A stretch of 64,000 nucleotides of DNA from the NCBI GenBank assembly GCA_902594675.1, contig CACJNE010000006.1:1-64000 (forward strand), written 5' to 3'. The notes under the pieces are model-generated. The model saw nothing but the letters and a program-made list of their open reading frames with translations, did not search any database and was not told the origin of the DNA. Position 1 is the stretch's first letter; every line of letters starts with the position of its first letter. This DNA is from an uncultured Pelagibacteraceae bacterium (GTDB lineage Bacteria; Pseudomonadota; Alphaproteobacteria; Pelagibacterales; Pelagibacteraceae). The translations under genes were made by a program, and so were the position numbers. Positions 1 through 11,149 of this stretch are shown one piece after another.

Positions 1-281
1 TCATCAAAAAGACCGGTCAAGTGTGTATTCAAATAAGAGACGTTCAAGGAGTTGATGACAATCCATTCGACTTTGAAACGGTAAAAAAAAATATTGAAAA
101 TAAATTAAATCCTGAATTTGAAGGAAGATTTAAAATAATGATGGTGCCAAATATTACAAATATTTGTTACGGGAGAGGAGTTGGTTACAAAATTGAGGAG
201 ATAGTATTGTCTGAAGAAATACAAAAAATTTCTGCCACAAAAATTAGAGCTAAAATGCGTGAAGATGGTGAGTTAAAATAA
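1..281 (+). CDS. Nucleotidyl/adenylyltransferase-like protein, C-terminal part (5' truncated by window)
   Basis: Frame open from window start (IKKTGQVCIQIRDVQGVDDNPFDFE); C-terminal ISATKIRAKMREDG resembles the IS(A/S)(T/S)xIR motif of nucleotidyltransferases. Confidence 0.55.
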   Translation, partial: IKKTGQVCIQIRDVQGVDDNPFDFETVKKNIENKLNPEFEGRFKIMMVPNITNICYGRGVGYKIEEIVLSEEIQKISATKIRAKMREDGELK

Positions 282-288
282 TTACAAT

Positions 289-1062
289 ATGAATGTAAAA
301 ACAAAAAAATTAGGAAACGGAATTACAAATGTAATAATTAATGATCCTAAAACTTATAATTCACTTTCATTTAAAACTTTAAGGGATCTTTTGAATACTT
401 TTACTCGATTAGATAAGGATGATAATACAAGAGTAATAATATTAGAGGGATCAGGTAAAGGATTCAGCGCCGGCCATAATCTTAAAGAGGTTGGTGGAAT
501 TAAAAATAGATTAAATCACTTAAAATTATTTAATCTTTGCTCAAAATTAATGATGAAAATTGTTGAGGGAAAGAAGCCTGTTATTGCAAAAGTACATGGT
601 GCAGCTTATGCAGCTGGATGTCAGTTAGCTGCAAGTTGTGATCTAGCTTACAGTACAACAAATGCCACCTTTGCAACACCAGGAGTAAATATTGGACTTT
701 TCTGCAGTACTCCAATGGTTGCTGTAAGTAGAAAAGTAACTCGTAAAATTATGATGAAGATGCTTCTGACTGGAGATCCTATAAATGCAAAATACGCTAA
801 GGAAATTGGTTTGATTAATGATTGTTTTTCAAACAAAAAACTAAATGCAGAAGTTTTAAAAATTGCAAAAAAAATTTCTTCAAAATCAAATCTAACAATT
901 AAAATTGGAAAACAAGCTTTTTATAAACAATTAGAGATGCCACTAGGAGATGCTTATAAGTTTACAAGTAAAATGATGACTGTAAATATGGCTTCGCAAG
1001 ATGCAAAAGAGGGAATATCAGCTTTTTTACAAAAAAGAAAACCTAGTTGGAAAAATAAATAA
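289..1062 (+). CDS. Enoyl-CoA hydratase/isomerase family protein
   Basis: Crotonase fold motifs GKGFSAGHNLKE and KVHGAAYAAGCQLAASCDLAY. Confidence 0.9.
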   Translation: MNVKTKKLGNGITNVIINDPKTYNSLSFKTLRDLLNTFTRLDKDDNTRVIILEGSGKGFSAGHNLKEVGGIKNRLNHLKLFNLCSKLMMKIVEGKKPVIAKVHGAAYAAGCQLAASCDLAYSTTNATFATPGVNIGLFCSTPMVAVSRKVTRKIMMKMLLTGDPINAKYAKEIGLINDCFSNKKLNAEVLKIAKKISSKSNLTIKIGKQAFYKQLEMPLGDAYKFTSKMMTVNMASQDAKEGISAFLQKRKPSWKNK

Positions 1063-1083
1063 TAGTTATTCAGAAAGAAAATA

Positions 1084-1551
1084 ATGAACGATAATGAAAT
1101 TAAATCTATTTTGAGAAAATCAAAAACCATAGCAATGATTGGAGTGAGCTCTGAAAAAAAAGGAGAGGATAGAAAAAATCTTAAGAGAAAACCAGCAAAT
1201 GTTGTTATGAAATATATGCAAAATTTTGGTTATAAAGTTATTCCTATTAACCCTTTTGCAGTTGGTGAGATTGTAAATGGGGAACAAATGATTGAAAGTT
1301 TAGATAAGATAAAGGAAGAAATAGACATAGTTGATGTTTTTAGACCCTCAAAAGAGGCTGAAGGAATTGCAAAAGAAGCAATTAAAAAAGGAACAAAAGT
1401 TTTATGGTTACAATACGGAATTCACAGTGAGGAGGCAAAAGTTTTAGCAGATAAAGAGAATATCCAATTTATTTCCAATAGATGTATAAAACAGGAGTAC
1501 CAAAAACTTTTTCAAAAATCTAATCCAGTTTTTCCAGTCCTTAAAGATTAA
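1084..1551 (+). CDS. CoA-binding domain protein (YccU-like)
   Basis: IAMIGVSSEKKG...VIPINPFAVGEIVNGEQ..DIVDVFRPSKEA, typical of the CoA_binding_2 family. Confidence 0.85.
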   Translation: MNDNEIKSILRKSKTIAMIGVSSEKKGEDRKNLKRKPANVVMKYMQNFGYKVIPINPFAVGEIVNGEQMIESLDKIKEEIDIVDVFRPSKEAEGIAKEAIKKGTKVLWLQYGIHSEEAKVLADKENIQFISNRCIKQEYQKLFQKSNPVFPVLKD

Positions 1552-2120
1552 TGAAAAAAGTATTTTTGGTATATGGGCATTACAACGATAAATCTTTTAA
1601 TTCTGCTATAAAAGATAATTTCATAAAATCTGCTAAAGAAAATGGTCATTTAGTTGAATGTGTAGATTTATATAAAGAAAAATTTGATCCAGTATATGCT
1701 GGTGAAAATGCTGATGATATTGTCTTGGATCACAGAAGAAAAATTGACGATTCTGATTTAATTGTTCTAGTTGCTCCTATATGGAATTATAGAATGCCTG
1801 CTATTGTAGAAGGTTGGATCGATAAGGTTTTAGCGCCACCTTGGGCTTTTTCATTTAAGAAACTTTTTGGTAATTATGGATATGCTGTTGGGAAGCTAAA
1901 AAGCAAAAAGGCTTTGATTTTTTGCACATATGGTTCACCCAGATTCTCAATTTCAGATTTTTTTTTAAATTTACCCCTGAGAAGAATTAAAAAAGGTATT
2001 TTTAATAAGTGTGGTATTTATGACATTACCTATAAACGATATTTTGCTGTACCATTTGTATCAAATGAAAAAAGAATTGAGTTTTTGGAAGATGTTAAAA
2101 ATACAGCCAGACATTTATAG
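1551..2120 (+). CDS. NAD(P)H dehydrogenase (quinone)/flavodoxin-like fold protein
   Basis: KVFLVYGHYNDKSFNSAI...LVAPIWNYRMPAIVEGWIDKVLAPPWAFSF; overlaps upstream stop. Confidence 0.85.
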   Translation: MKKVFLVYGHYNDKSFNSAIKDNFIKSAKENGHLVECVDLYKEKFDPVYAGENADDIVLDHRRKIDDSDLIVLVAPIWNYRMPAIVEGWIDKVLAPPWAFSFKKLFGNYGYAVGKLKSKKALIFCTYGSPRFSISDFFLNLPLRRIKKGIFNKCGIYDITYKRYFAVPFVSNEKRIEFLEDVKNTARHL

Positions 2121-2574
2121 AATTTTTTTTATATTTATATTTTTAATTTTTTCTACAAATGAATTAAAAGCTGAAATAAAAAAACCAAATCCAGATATTG
2201 AACCTAGAGAAGTAATTGAAATTCAACTTAATGCTTTGATGAAAAATGATACTCCTAGTAAAGATCATGGGATAATTCAAACATGGTTTTTTGCGCACCC
2301 AAATAATCAGAGAGTAACAGGACCTATTGAGAGATTTAAAAATATGATCAAAACAGATTCCTACTCAATGCTTTTAAATCATGAGAACTATGAAATTGTA
2401 GAGGTATATAAATCAAAGGGCGTATCGACTTTTGAAGTGACAATTATGGACAAAGACAAAAAGTATTATAAATTTAAATGGCAAGTTGAAAAATATGAGC
2501 TCGATGGATTTTTAAAAAATTGTTGGCTTACCACTGCGGTCTCTCAACCTATGCCGATGGGTTCATCTATCTGA
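2092..2574 (+). CDS. Secreted DUF4864-like protein
   Basis: Hydrophobic N-terminus (MLKIQPDIYRIFFIFIFLIFSTNELKA) then PNPDIEPREVIEIQLNALMKND; internal start chosen over ORF-track start 2011. Confidence 0.65.
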   Translation: MLKIQPDIYRIFFIFIFLIFSTNELKAEIKKPNPDIEPREVIEIQLNALMKNDTPSKDHGIIQTWFFAHPNNQRVTGPIERFKNMIKTDSYSMLLNHENYEIVEVYKSKGVSTFEVTIMDKDKKYYKFKWQVEKYELDGFLKNCWLTTAVSQPMPMGSSI

Positions 2575-2789
2575 TGAAAAAACCAAGTTTTCCAGTTAGA
2601 ATTGCAATATTAATGGCCATTCTTTGTATCCCGCCAATTGGCGCGACCCAAATTGGATGGTACTATTTTGGACAAGAGATGGGGGTAAATTTTGGTATGG
2701 TTGCAGGTGTCATTAGTGTAATAACCGCAGCTTATCTGATGTATCAAATGGGATGGAGAGATGACGATGATGACGATTATGACTATTAG
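2574..2789 (+). CDS. Small membrane protein with Asp-rich C-terminus
   Basis: ATG overlaps the upstream TGA (ATGA); MKKPSFPVRIAILMAILCIPPIG... two TM segments, DDDDDDYDY tail. Confidence 0.6.
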   Translation: MKKPSFPVRIAILMAILCIPPIGATQIGWYYFGQEMGVNFGMVAGVISVITAAYLMYQMGWRDDDDDDYDY

Positions 2790-2829
2790 AATTATGTTTT
2801 GTTTATAAGAAAAATTAGGTAAAAATCGC

Positions 2830-5265
2830 ATGATGAAATCAAAAGCAAAAGTCGTAGTAGTTGGTGGAGGTGTTGTTGGTGTCAGCGCACTTTATCATTT
2901 AGCAAAAAAAGGTTGGTCTGATGTTGTATTAGTTGAACGAAAAGAATTAACTTCAGGTTCTACATGGCATGCTGCGGGACTTCTTCCATTATTTAATATG
3001 AGTTATTCAGTAGGACAACTTCATAAGTATGCCGTCAATTTATATAAAAGTTTAGAAGAGGAAACTGGAAAGAATGTTGGATTTAGTGTTGTATCAAATA
3101 TCAGATTAGCAAGCAATCAAGACAGGATGGATGAATACCACCAGTATGCGGGTGTTGCTAAAACAATTGGAGTAGATGTTAAATTTTTAACTCCAGAACA
3201 AGTTAAAGAAATTTGGCCATTATGTCATACAGATGATCTAGTTGGAGCAATACAACATCCTGAAGATGGCTACATTCAACCTGCCGATCTAACTCAAGCG
3301 TTAGCAACAGGGGCGAGAAATAGAGGAGCTGAGATATATAGAAATACAACAGTTTTAGCGATGAGACAAAATAAGGATGGTTGGATTGTTGAAACAGATA
3401 AAGGGTCAATAGAATGCGAACATGTAATCTCTTGCTCTGGAAACTTTGCTAGACAGACTGGAAAAATGGTAGGTTTGGATATTCCGGTAATACCTGTTGA
3501 ACATCAATATATTGTAACAGAGCCACATCCAGAAATTCAAAAAAGAAAAAAAGATGGATTACCTGAGATGGGAGTATTAAGAGATAGTGATAGTAGATGG
3601 TATATGAGAGAAGAGGCTGGTGGTTTAATATTAGGTCCCTATGAAGATGGAGCTCCAGCATGTTATGTTAATGGACCTTCCAAAGAATCTGAATACGAAT
3701 TATTCCAAGAAGACTTGGATAGACTAGCACCACATATTGAAGGTGCGATACATAGAGTTCCTGCTTTTGGAGAAGTAGGAGTTAAAAAAGTTTACAACGG
3801 TGCTATCTGTTATACACCCGATGGAAATCCCATTGTTGGACCAGCATGGGGTTTAAAAAATTTTTGGATAAATGAAGGTCATAGCTTTGGAATTACTGCT
3901 GCTGGTGGAGCAGGTTGGCAATTAGCAGAGTGGATTGTAGATGGAGAGCCAACAATAGATATGTTAGGTGTTGAGCCAAGAAGATATGGTGATTATTGCT
4001 CAAAATCTTATCTTAAAGAGAAAAATGAGGAAGCTTACAGCCATGTATTTATCACTCACTTTCCAGATGAAGAAAGACCAGCTGCAAGACCATTAAGAAC
4101 AGCTCCTTGTTATGACAGAATGAAAAATCTTGGTGCAGTTTTTGGTCAAAAGTTTGGATGGGAAAGACCTAATTTTTTTGCAACTGATGGGATGGAGCAA
4201 AAGGACGATTGGTCTTTTAGAAGATCAAATTGGTTCAAGGCTATCGAGAAAGAGTGCAAGAATGTAAAGGAAAATGTTGGTCTACTAGATATGACAGCAT
4301 TTGCAAAATGTAGAATAAAAGGTCCTGGAGCTGAGGAATTTTTAGATAAGTTGGTCGCAAACAAACTTCCAAAAAAAATAGGTAGAATTAATTTATGTCA
4401 TGCATTGAATACTAAAGGTGGTGTTCATTCAGAATTTACAATAATGAGAGAATCAGAAAGTAGTTTTTATTTGGTTTCTGCAGGAGCGTTTCAAAGGTTA
4501 GATCATGACTGGATATTAGGTTGGATGCCAAAAGATGGAACTGTTCAATTTGAAAACTTAACAAACAGCAAAGGTGTTCTAGTTGTATCAGGACCAAAAG
4601 CCAGAGAGTTAATGCAAAGAGTATCTAATGATGATTTTTCAAATGAAAATTTTAAATGGTTAAGTGCAAAACAAGTAGATGTAGGATTTGCACCAGTAAA
4701 TGCAATGAGAGTAAATTTTGTTGGAGAGTTAGGCTGGGAACTACATCATCCTATTGAATATCAAAACCATATTTTTGATAAGTTAATGGATGCAGGACAA
4801 GATTTAGGTTTAAAACCATATGGTATAAGAGCTATGAACAGTTTAAGAGTTGAAAAATCTTACAAATTGGTTGGCACCGAATTATCCATTGAATATTCAC
4901 CATATGAAAGTGGTTTAGATAGATTTGTCCATCCAAATAAAGGAAGTTTTATTGGTTTAGAAGCTTTGAATAAATGGAGAGAGAAAGGTTTTGATAACAA
5001 ACTTGTTACTTTAGAAGTTCATGAAACAAGTGATGCAGATGTGCTAGGAAATAACCCTATTTATGAAAATGGCAGTGTAGTTGGTAGAGCAACAGGAGGT
5101 GACTTTGGTTTTAGACTAGGAAAATCTATCGCACTCGGAATGGTTAAGCCAGAGCTAGCTAATATTGGACAAAAACTAAAGATTGATATACTTGGTAAGA
5201 TGCATGAGGCAACAATTTTAGAGGAGAGTCCTTATGATGCAGAAAATAAATTATTAAGAGCATAA
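2830..5265 (+). CDS. FAD-dependent oxidoreductase with GcvT-like C-terminal domain (dimethylglycine/sarcosine dehydrogenase family)
   Basis: [43 protein letters not shown]-terminus; aminomethyltransferase-like C-terminus ([28 protein letters not shown]). Confidence 0.9.
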   Translation: MMKSKAKVVVVGGGVVGVSALYHLAKKGWSDVVLVERKELTSGSTWHAAGLLPLFNMSYSVGQLHKYAVNLYKSLEEETGKNVGFSVVSNIRLASNQDRMDEYHQYAGVAKTIGVDVKFLTPEQVKEIWPLCHTDDLVGAIQHPEDGYIQPADLTQALATGARNRGAEIYRNTTVLAMRQNKDGWIVETDKGSIECEHVISCSGNFARQTGKMVGLDIPVIPVEHQYIVTEPHPEIQKRKKDGLPEMGVLRDSDSRWYMREEAGGLILGPYEDGAPACYVNGPSKESEYELFQEDLDRLAPHIEGAIHRVPAFGEVGVKKVYNGAICYTPDGNPIVGPAWGLKNFWINEGHSFGITAAGGAGWQLAEWIVDGEPTIDMLGVEPRRYGDYCSKSYLKEKNEEAYSHVFITHFPDEERPAARPLRTAPCYDRMKNLGAVFGQKFGWERPNFFATDGMEQKDDWSFRRSNWFKAIEKECKNVKENVGLLDMTAFAKCRIKGPGAEEFLDKLVANKLPKKIGRINLCHALNTKGGVHSEFTIMRESESSFYLVSAGAFQRLDHDWILGWMPKDGTVQFENLTNSKGVLVVSGPKARELMQRVSNDDFSNENFKWLSAKQVDVGFAPVNAMRVNFVGELGWELHHPIEYQNHIFDKLMDAGQDLGLKPYGIRAMNSLRVEKSYKLVGTELSIEYSPYESGLDRFVHPNKGSFIGLEALNKWREKGFDNKLVTLEVHETSDADVLGNNPIYENGSVVGRATGGDFGFRLGKSIALGMVKPELANIGQKLKIDILGKMHEATILEESPYDAENKLLRA

Positions 5266-6014
5266 TGAAAATTTTAGTCGCTGTAAAAAGGGTAATTGAT
5301 TATAACGTCCAAATAAGAGTAAAAGAGGATGGCAGTGGCGTTGTGACAGACAATGTTAAAATGTCAACTAATCCACCAGATGATAATGCAATTGAGGAAG
5401 CTGTTAAAATTAAAGAGGCTGGAAAAGCTTCAGAAATAATAGCTGTAACAGTTGGAGAAGAAAAAGCCCAAGAGACTGTTAGAAAAGCACTAGCAGTTGG
5501 AGCGGATAGAGGAATTCATATAAAAGTGGATAGTGTATTAGAACCTCTTGCTGTTTCTAAAATTCTTAAAAAAATTGTTGAAAAAGAAAATCCAGATTTA
5601 GTTTTCATGGGCAAACAAGCAATTGACGATGATTGCAACCAAACTGGTCAAATGTTGGCTGCACATTTAAACTGGCCTCAAGCTACTTTTGCATCAAAAA
5701 TTGAAGTTAAAGAAAATTCATTAGAAGTAACTAGAGAAGTCGATGAGGGTTTAGAAACTATTGAAGTTAATACACCTGCAATAGTGACATGTGACTTAAG
5801 ATTAAATGAACCAAGATATGCATCACTACCAAATATTATGAAAGCAAAGAAAAAACCTATTGAACAAATTAATGCGTCAGATCTAGGAGTTGATACTAAC
5901 CCTAGAATAGAACATATTAAAATTGAGGAACCGCCTAAAAGAAAAGCAGGTATAAAGGTTGCTAGTGTTGAGGAGTTGGTGCAAAAATTAAAAAATGAGG
6001 CTAAGGTAATATAA
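5265..6014 (+). CDS. etfB: Electron transfer flavoprotein subunit beta
   Basis: [20 protein letters not shown]...[19 protein letters not shown]. Confidence 0.95.
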   Translation: MKILVAVKRVIDYNVQIRVKEDGSGVVTDNVKMSTNPPDDNAIEEAVKIKEAGKASEIIAVTVGEEKAQETVRKALAVGADRGIHIKVDSVLEPLAVSKILKKIVEKENPDLVFMGKQAIDDDCNQTGQMLAAHLNWPQATFASKIEVKENSLEVTREVDEGLETIEVNTPAIVTCDLRLNEPRYASLPNIMKAKKKPIEQINASDLGVDTNPRIEHIKIEEPPKRKAGIKVASVEELVQKLKNEAKVI

Positions 6015-6967
6015 TGTCAGTTTTATTAATAGCAGAGCATAACAATAAAGAAGTCAAATCATTTACTTTAAACGCAATTACAGCTGCATCTCAGATAGAT
6101 CAAGACTTACATGTTTTATTGATTGGTCATAATGCAGATGACGTTGCAAAATCCTTATCTGAAGTACCTTTGGTAAAAAAAGTACTTCATATGGATAATG
6201 AAATTTATGAAAATTATATTGCTGAAAATTATACTTCAGCAATTTTAAAACATGCTGATAAATATTCTCATATAGTCTGTTCAGCAAATACCTTTGGAAA
6301 AAATCTAATGCCTAGAATTGCTGCATTATTAGATATTTCTCAAGTGAGTGATATAATAAAAGTAATTGCTCCAGATACATTCCTAAGACCAATTTATGCT
6401 GGTAACGCATTTGCTACTGTCAAAAGTAATGACGATAAAAAGTGTATAACAATAAGACCAACATCATTTGAGGCGGCTGAAACCACAGGTGGGTCAGCAG
6501 AAATTGAGAAAGTGGATGCAGCAGATAAAACTGAAAATACAAAATTTGTAAACAGAGAGGAAATTAAATCAGATAGACCTGAATTAGGAACAGCTAGAAT
6601 TGTAATTTCTGGAGGAAGAGGGTTGCAAAGTGGTGAGAATTTCAAATTAATAACTGATGTTGCAGACAAATTAAATGCTGCAATAGGGGCATCAAGAGCA
6701 GCAGTTGATGCAGGTTATATTACAAACGAACATCAGGTTGGACAAACAGGTAAAGTAGTAGTTCCAGACTTATATATAGCAGTTGGAATCTCTGGGGCTA
6801 TCCAGCATTTAGCTGGCATGAAAGAAAGTAAAGTTATCGTGGCTATAAATAAAGACGGTGAGGCACCAATTTTTAGTGTCGCAGACTACGGCTTAGAAGC
6901 TGATTTATTCGAAGCACTTCCTCAATTCTTAGAGGAGTTGAATAAATTAAACACTATACAAAAATAA
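6014..6967 (+). CDS. etfA: Electron transfer flavoprotein subunit alpha
   Basis: [16 protein letters not shown]...[45 protein letters not shown]. Confidence 0.95.
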   Translation: MSVLLIAEHNNKEVKSFTLNAITAASQIDQDLHVLLIGHNADDVAKSLSEVPLVKKVLHMDNEIYENYIAENYTSAILKHADKYSHIVCSANTFGKNLMPRIAALLDISQVSDIIKVIAPDTFLRPIYAGNAFATVKSNDDKKCITIRPTSFEAAETTGGSAEIEKVDAADKTENTKFVNREEIKSDRPELGTARIVISGGRGLQSGENFKLITDVADKLNAAIGASRAAVDAGYITNEHQVGQTGKVVVPDLYIAVGISGAIQHLAGMKESKVIVAINKDGEAPIFSVADYGLEADLFEALPQFLEELNKLNTIQK

Positions 6968-6988
6968 CAAATACTGTAAAAAAATAAT

Positions 6989-8608
6989 ATGTCCAGAGAA
7001 GTGATGGAATACGATGTAGTAATCGTAGGTGGCGGACCATCAGGACTTTCAACTGCAATTAAATTAAAGCAGTTAAATCCAGATATTAATGTCTGCCTGT
7101 TAGAAAAAGCATCTGAAATAGGTGCACATATTTTATCAGGGAACGTGTTTGAAACACGAGCTTTAGATGAACTGTTGCCTAATTGGAAGGATCTTAATGC
7201 ACCAATTAAAACAAAAGTTACTAAAGAAAAATTTTTATTTTTAGGAAAGACTAAAAAAATTAGTTGGCCAACTTGGTTATTACCTAAAGTTCAACAAAAT
7301 CATAATAACTATATAATTAGTCTTGCTAATTTATGTAGATGGTTAGCAGAGCAAGCTGAAAATTTAGGTGTTGAAATATTTCCAGGGTTTCCTGCAAGTG
7401 AGGTTTTATATAACGAAGATGGTTCTGTGAAAGGTATTGCAACTCAAGATATGGGTTTAGATAAAGATGGAAATAAAAAAGATAGTTATGAACCTGGAAT
7501 GGAGCTCCATGGAAAGGTAACAGTTTTCGCTGAAGGTTGTAGGGGTCATTTAGGAAAAGAATTAATTAAAAAATTTGAATTAGATAAAGGAAAAGATCCA
7601 CAACAATATGGAATTGGTTTCAAAGAAATTTGGGAATTAAAAGAGGAAAAACATGAAGAAGGTTTAGTAATGCATACAGCAGGCTGGCCTTTAGATAATA
7701 ATACTTATGGAGGAAGCTTTGTTTATCATGCTGAAAATAAACAGATTTTTTTAGGTTATGTCATAGGGCTTGATTATAAAAATCCTCATCTATCACCTTT
7801 TGATGAATTTCAAAGATTTAAAACTCATCCTGCAATCAAGTCAATGTTGGAAGGTGGTAAAAGAATATCCTATGGAGCAAGAGCACTTATAGAGGGTGGT
7901 TTTCAAAGTTTGCCTAAAATGTTTATGCCGGGTGCATTATTGGTTGGTTGTGATGCTGGTACTTTAAATATGCCAAAAATAAAAGGTTCTCACACGGCAA
8001 TGAAGAGCGGGATGATTGCAGCTGAAACTATTGTAGATCATTTAAATTCAAACAAAGAATTATCTGTTTATGAGGAAAAATTTAAAAATAGTTGGGTTTA
8101 TAAGGAATTATATGAAGCCAGAAATGTTAAGCCAAGTTTTAGTTGGGGTTTAATTTTAGGAATAATATTTACAGGAATTGATCAAATTTTATTTAAAGGA
8201 AAATTACCTTTTACTCTTAAACATAAACATGCTGATCACGAAACATTGAAGCCCGCTAATGAAATGCCTAAAATAGAGTATCCAAAAACAGATAATGTGA
8301 TTACATTTGATAAAACTAGTTCAGTTTACTTAACAGGAACAAACCATACTGATAATCAACCTGTTCATCTTCAACTTAAAGATAAAGATTTGCCAATCAA
8401 ATATACTTTAGGAAAATATGATGAGCCTGCCCAAAGATATTGCCCTGTTGGTGTTTATGAAATACAGAAAGAAAATGAAGTTGAAAAGTTTGTTATAAAT
8501 TCTCAAAACTGTATTCATTGCAAAACTTGCGATATAAAAGAGCCATCACAAAATATTACATGGGTTACTCCAGAAGGTGGCGGCGGACCAAAGTATGGAA
8601 ATATGTGA
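6989..8608 (+). CDS. Electron transfer flavoprotein-ubiquinone oxidoreductase
   Basis: FAD motif GGGPSGLSTAIKLK, GFKEIWEL, and C-terminal Fe-S motif CPVGVYE...NCIHCKTCDIKEPSQNITWVTPEGGGGPKYGNM. Confidence 0.95.
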   Translation: MSREVMEYDVVIVGGGPSGLSTAIKLKQLNPDINVCLLEKASEIGAHILSGNVFETRALDELLPNWKDLNAPIKTKVTKEKFLFLGKTKKISWPTWLLPKVQQNHNNYIISLANLCRWLAEQAENLGVEIFPGFPASEVLYNEDGSVKGIATQDMGLDKDGNKKDSYEPGMELHGKVTVFAEGCRGHLGKELIKKFELDKGKDPQQYGIGFKEIWELKEEKHEEGLVMHTAGWPLDNNTYGGSFVYHAENKQIFLGYVIGLDYKNPHLSPFDEFQRFKTHPAIKSMLEGGKRISYGARALIEGGFQSLPKMFMPGALLVGCDAGTLNMPKIKGSHTAMKSGMIAAETIVDHLNSNKELSVYEEKFKNSWVYKELYEARNVKPSFSWGLILGIIFTGIDQILFKGKLPFTLKHKHADHETLKPANEMPKIEYPKTDNVITFDKTSSVYLTGTNHTDNQPVHLQLKDKDLPIKYTLGKYDEPAQRYCPVGVYEIQKENEVEKFVINSQNCIHCKTCDIKEPSQNITWVTPEGGGGPKYGNM

Positions 8609-8983
8609 TTAGGAAAGATCTATTGCAAACTTTTTTAAAGTTTCAATTGGTACAAGCTTTAAAGTGTTCATATGAGTTTTTTTTAGATAAATAGAACATC
8701 CAATTCCTGCTTCTAAGGCTCTAGCAACCCAACCTGCACATACACACCAGTTATCACCATCTTTAAGTCCGGGAAAACCAAACTCAGGGTGAGGCGTGAT
8801 TAAATCATTACCAGCTTCTTTACACCATTGTAAAAATTCATCGTTAACTTTTACACATACTGTATGTAACCCATGATCATTTTCATCTGTATTGCAACAA
8901 CCATCTCTAAACCAACCAGTTAAAGGATTTTTTGAACATTCTTCTAGATCTTCTCCAAGAACATTTTTTTGAATTTCACTCAT
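8609..8983 (-). CDS. DUF2237 family protein
   Basis: NPLTGWFRDGCCNTDENDHGLHTVC...NWCVCAGWVARALEAG. Confidence 0.85.
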   Translation of the reverse strand: MSEIQKNVLGEDLEECSKNPLTGWFRDGCCNTDENDHGLHTVCVKVNDEFLQWCKEAGNDLITPHPEFGFPGLKDGDNWCVCAGWVARALEAGIGCSIYLKKTHMNTLKLVPIETLKKFAIDLS

Positions 8984-9450
8984 TAAATTTTGGTAGGATT
9001 TGGTTGTCCTTTATAAACAACTTCTGGATCAAATTTTTTATTTTCTTCTTCAAATTTCATTTCGACTTTTCGACCATTCTCAATTTTTCCCATTGGAACC
9101 GATCTATAAAAGCAAGATCTATAACCAACATGGCAACTAGCTCCGTCACCAATATCAACAGTAATCCATACCGCATCTTGATCGTCATCAATTCTTATTT
9201 CTTTTACTTTTTGAGTAAATCCACTTGTTTTTCCTTTATGCCAAATCGCTTTTCTAGATCTACTCCAGTAATGAGCTTCTTTTGTTTCAATAGTCATTTT
9301 TAATGCTTCAACATTCATATACCCATGCATTAGAATTTCTTTAGTTTTACTGCATGTAGTAATCACAGGAATTAAACCATCATTATCAAATTTTGGCGAT
9401 AATAGGTTACCTTCCTCTATATCAGCGACATTTTCTCTTTTTTTAAACAT
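8983..9450 (-). CDS. hisI: Phosphoribosyl-AMP cyclohydrolase
   Basis: MHGYMNVEALKMTIETKEAHYWSRSRKAIWHKGKTSG...GDGASCHVGYRSCFYR. Confidence 0.9.
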   Translation of the reverse strand: MFKKRENVADIEEGNLLSPKFDNDGLIPVITTCSKTKEILMHGYMNVEALKMTIETKEAHYWSRSRKAIWHKGKTSGFTQKVKEIRIDDDQDAVWITVDIGDGASCHVGYRSCFYRSVPMGKIENGRKVEMKFEEENKKFDPEVVYKGQPNPTKI

Positions 9451-9530
9451 ATATAATCCGCATTATCTAGCATATTAATGAATATATTAAATATTTTAAA
9501 TTTGACGATTTATATATATAAAAACCCTTC

Positions 9531-10133
9531 ATGAAATTAGTAAAAAATGAAAATAACAAAAAGCCCGAAAGCGTTTCCGATGAGGAGGCTAGAGAGGCAT
9601 TTATTAAAATTTTAAGATGGATAGGAGAGGACCCTACTAGAGAGGGTTTACTAGAAACTCCTAAAAGAGTAACAAAAGCGTTTAAAGAATATTTTAAAGG
9701 CTACCAAGAAGATCCAAAAGAAATCTTAAGTAAAACCTTTGGAGATGTAGAAGGATATAGTGATATGGTAGTTCAAAAAAACATATCTGTTCAAAGTCAT
9801 TGTGAACATCATATGGCTCCGATTATTGGTATTGCTCACGTTGCTTATATTCCAAATGAGAGAGTTGTAGGTTTGAGTAAAATTGCACGAGTTGTTGAAG
9901 TATTTTCTAAAAGACTTCAAACTCAAGAAAGGTTAACAGTACAAATTGCAAATACATTGATGGAGTCGTTAGATGCAAAAGGTGTTGCTGTAACAATAGA
10001 TTCAACTCACCAGTGTATGACTATGAGAGGTATAAAAAAAGAACAAGCTACAACAGTTACTAACTTTTATCTGGGTCAATTTAAAGATGATCTTAGCTAT
10101 CAAAATAGATATTTGAGATTTATAGCAAAATAG
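9531..10133 (+). CDS. folE: GTP cyclohydrolase I
   Basis: GEDPTREGLLETPKRV...SHCEHHMAPIIGIAHVAYIPNERVVGLSKIARVV. Confidence 0.95.
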   Translation: MKLVKNENNKKPESVSDEEAREAFIKILRWIGEDPTREGLLETPKRVTKAFKEYFKGYQEDPKEILSKTFGDVEGYSDMVVQKNISVQSHCEHHMAPIIGIAHVAYIPNERVVGLSKIARVVEVFSKRLQTQERLTVQIANTLMESLDAKGVAVTIDSTHQCMTMRGIKKEQATTVTNFYLGQFKDDLSYQNRYLRFIAK

Positions 10134-10147
10134 AGTTTAATTAAAAA

Positions 10148-11149
10148 ATGCCTGATACTTTTAAAGCCTTGGTTATCAACCAAGAGGGAGAAAAGTTCAC
10201 TAGAGCAGTTAGTGATTTAAATTTAGATTTTCTAAAAGACGGTGATGTCTTAGTAAAGGTAGATTACTCTGATTTAAATTATAAAGATGCTTTAATTTTA
10301 AAAAATGGTGCAAAGTTAGTTAAAGAGTTTCCTAGAATTCCTGGGATTGATTTTTCTGGATCAGTTAGCGAGAGTAAATCAGATGAATTTGAAGTTGGAG
10401 ATGAAGTAATTCTTACTGGTTGTAGAGTTGGTGAATTATTTCACGGTGGATTTTCACAATACGCAAGAGTTAAAGCAGAACATCTAATAAAAAGACCAAC
10501 AAATCTAAATAGCAAACATGCAATGATGATGGGAACTGCTGGCTTAACAGCAATGTTATGTGCCTTTGCCGTAAAAGCTAAGGAGGAGTTATTTTTACAA
10601 AGCAAAGTTAACGATGTACTTGTAACCGGATCTACCGGAGGTGTTGGAATGGTTGCAGTAATGGTATTATCTAAAATGGGTTGCAATGTAACTGCATTGA
10701 CAGGAAAACCAGATAAAGCAGAATATTTGAGAGAATTAGGCGCAAAAAACGTTATAGATCGTAAAGAATTTGAGGGTGAAGCCAGTTTAATTGGAAAAGG
10801 TACTTGGGATGGCGTTGTAGATACCGTTGGTGGAAATATTTTAGCAAATGCAATTTCTCAAACTAGATTAAAAGGAATAGTAGCAATTTGTGGTAACGCA
10901 AGTAGCAATAAATTAAATACCTCTGTTGTGCCTTTTTTTCTAAGAGCAGTAAAATTATGGGGCATCGACTCAGTAAATATTAGTAATAAAAGAAAAGAGT
11001 TTGTTTGGGGCGAAGTTCCTAAATATATAGATTTCAATATTTTGGAAAAATCAATCAAAACTGTGGATTTGAATGAACTTTTAGATGTTTTTCCTGAAAT
11101 GTTAGAAGGAAAATTAAAAAATAGAATATTAGTTGATGTAAATAAATAA
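10148..11149 (+). CDS. acuI: Acrylyl-CoA reductase/YhdH family quinone-oxidoreductase-like protein
   Basis: MDR-family protein: DYSDLNYKDALILKNGAK...PRIPGIDFSGSV, GTAGLTAMLCAF, TGSTGGVGMVAVMVLSKMG. Confidence 0.8.
   Translation: MPDTFKALVINQEGEKFTRAVSDLNLDFLKDGDVLVKVDYSDLNYKDALILKNGAKLVKEFPRIPGIDFSGSVSESKSDEFEVGDEVILTGCRVGELFHGGFSQYARVKAEHLIKRPTNLNSKHAMMMGTAGLTAMLCAFAVKAKEELFLQSKVNDVLVTGSTGGVGMVAVMVLSKMGCNVTALTGKPDKAEYLRELGAKNVIDRKEFEGEASLIGKGTWDGVVDTVGGNILANAISQTRLKGIVAICGNASSNKLNTSVVPFFLRAVKLWGIDSVNISNKRKEFVWGEVPKYIDFNILEKSIKTVDLNELLDVFPEMLEGKLKNRILVDVNK

Noticed and set aside
8932-9303. 123-aa plus-strand ORF
   Set aside because: Antisense to hisI; Phe/Ser-rich shadow translation without motifs
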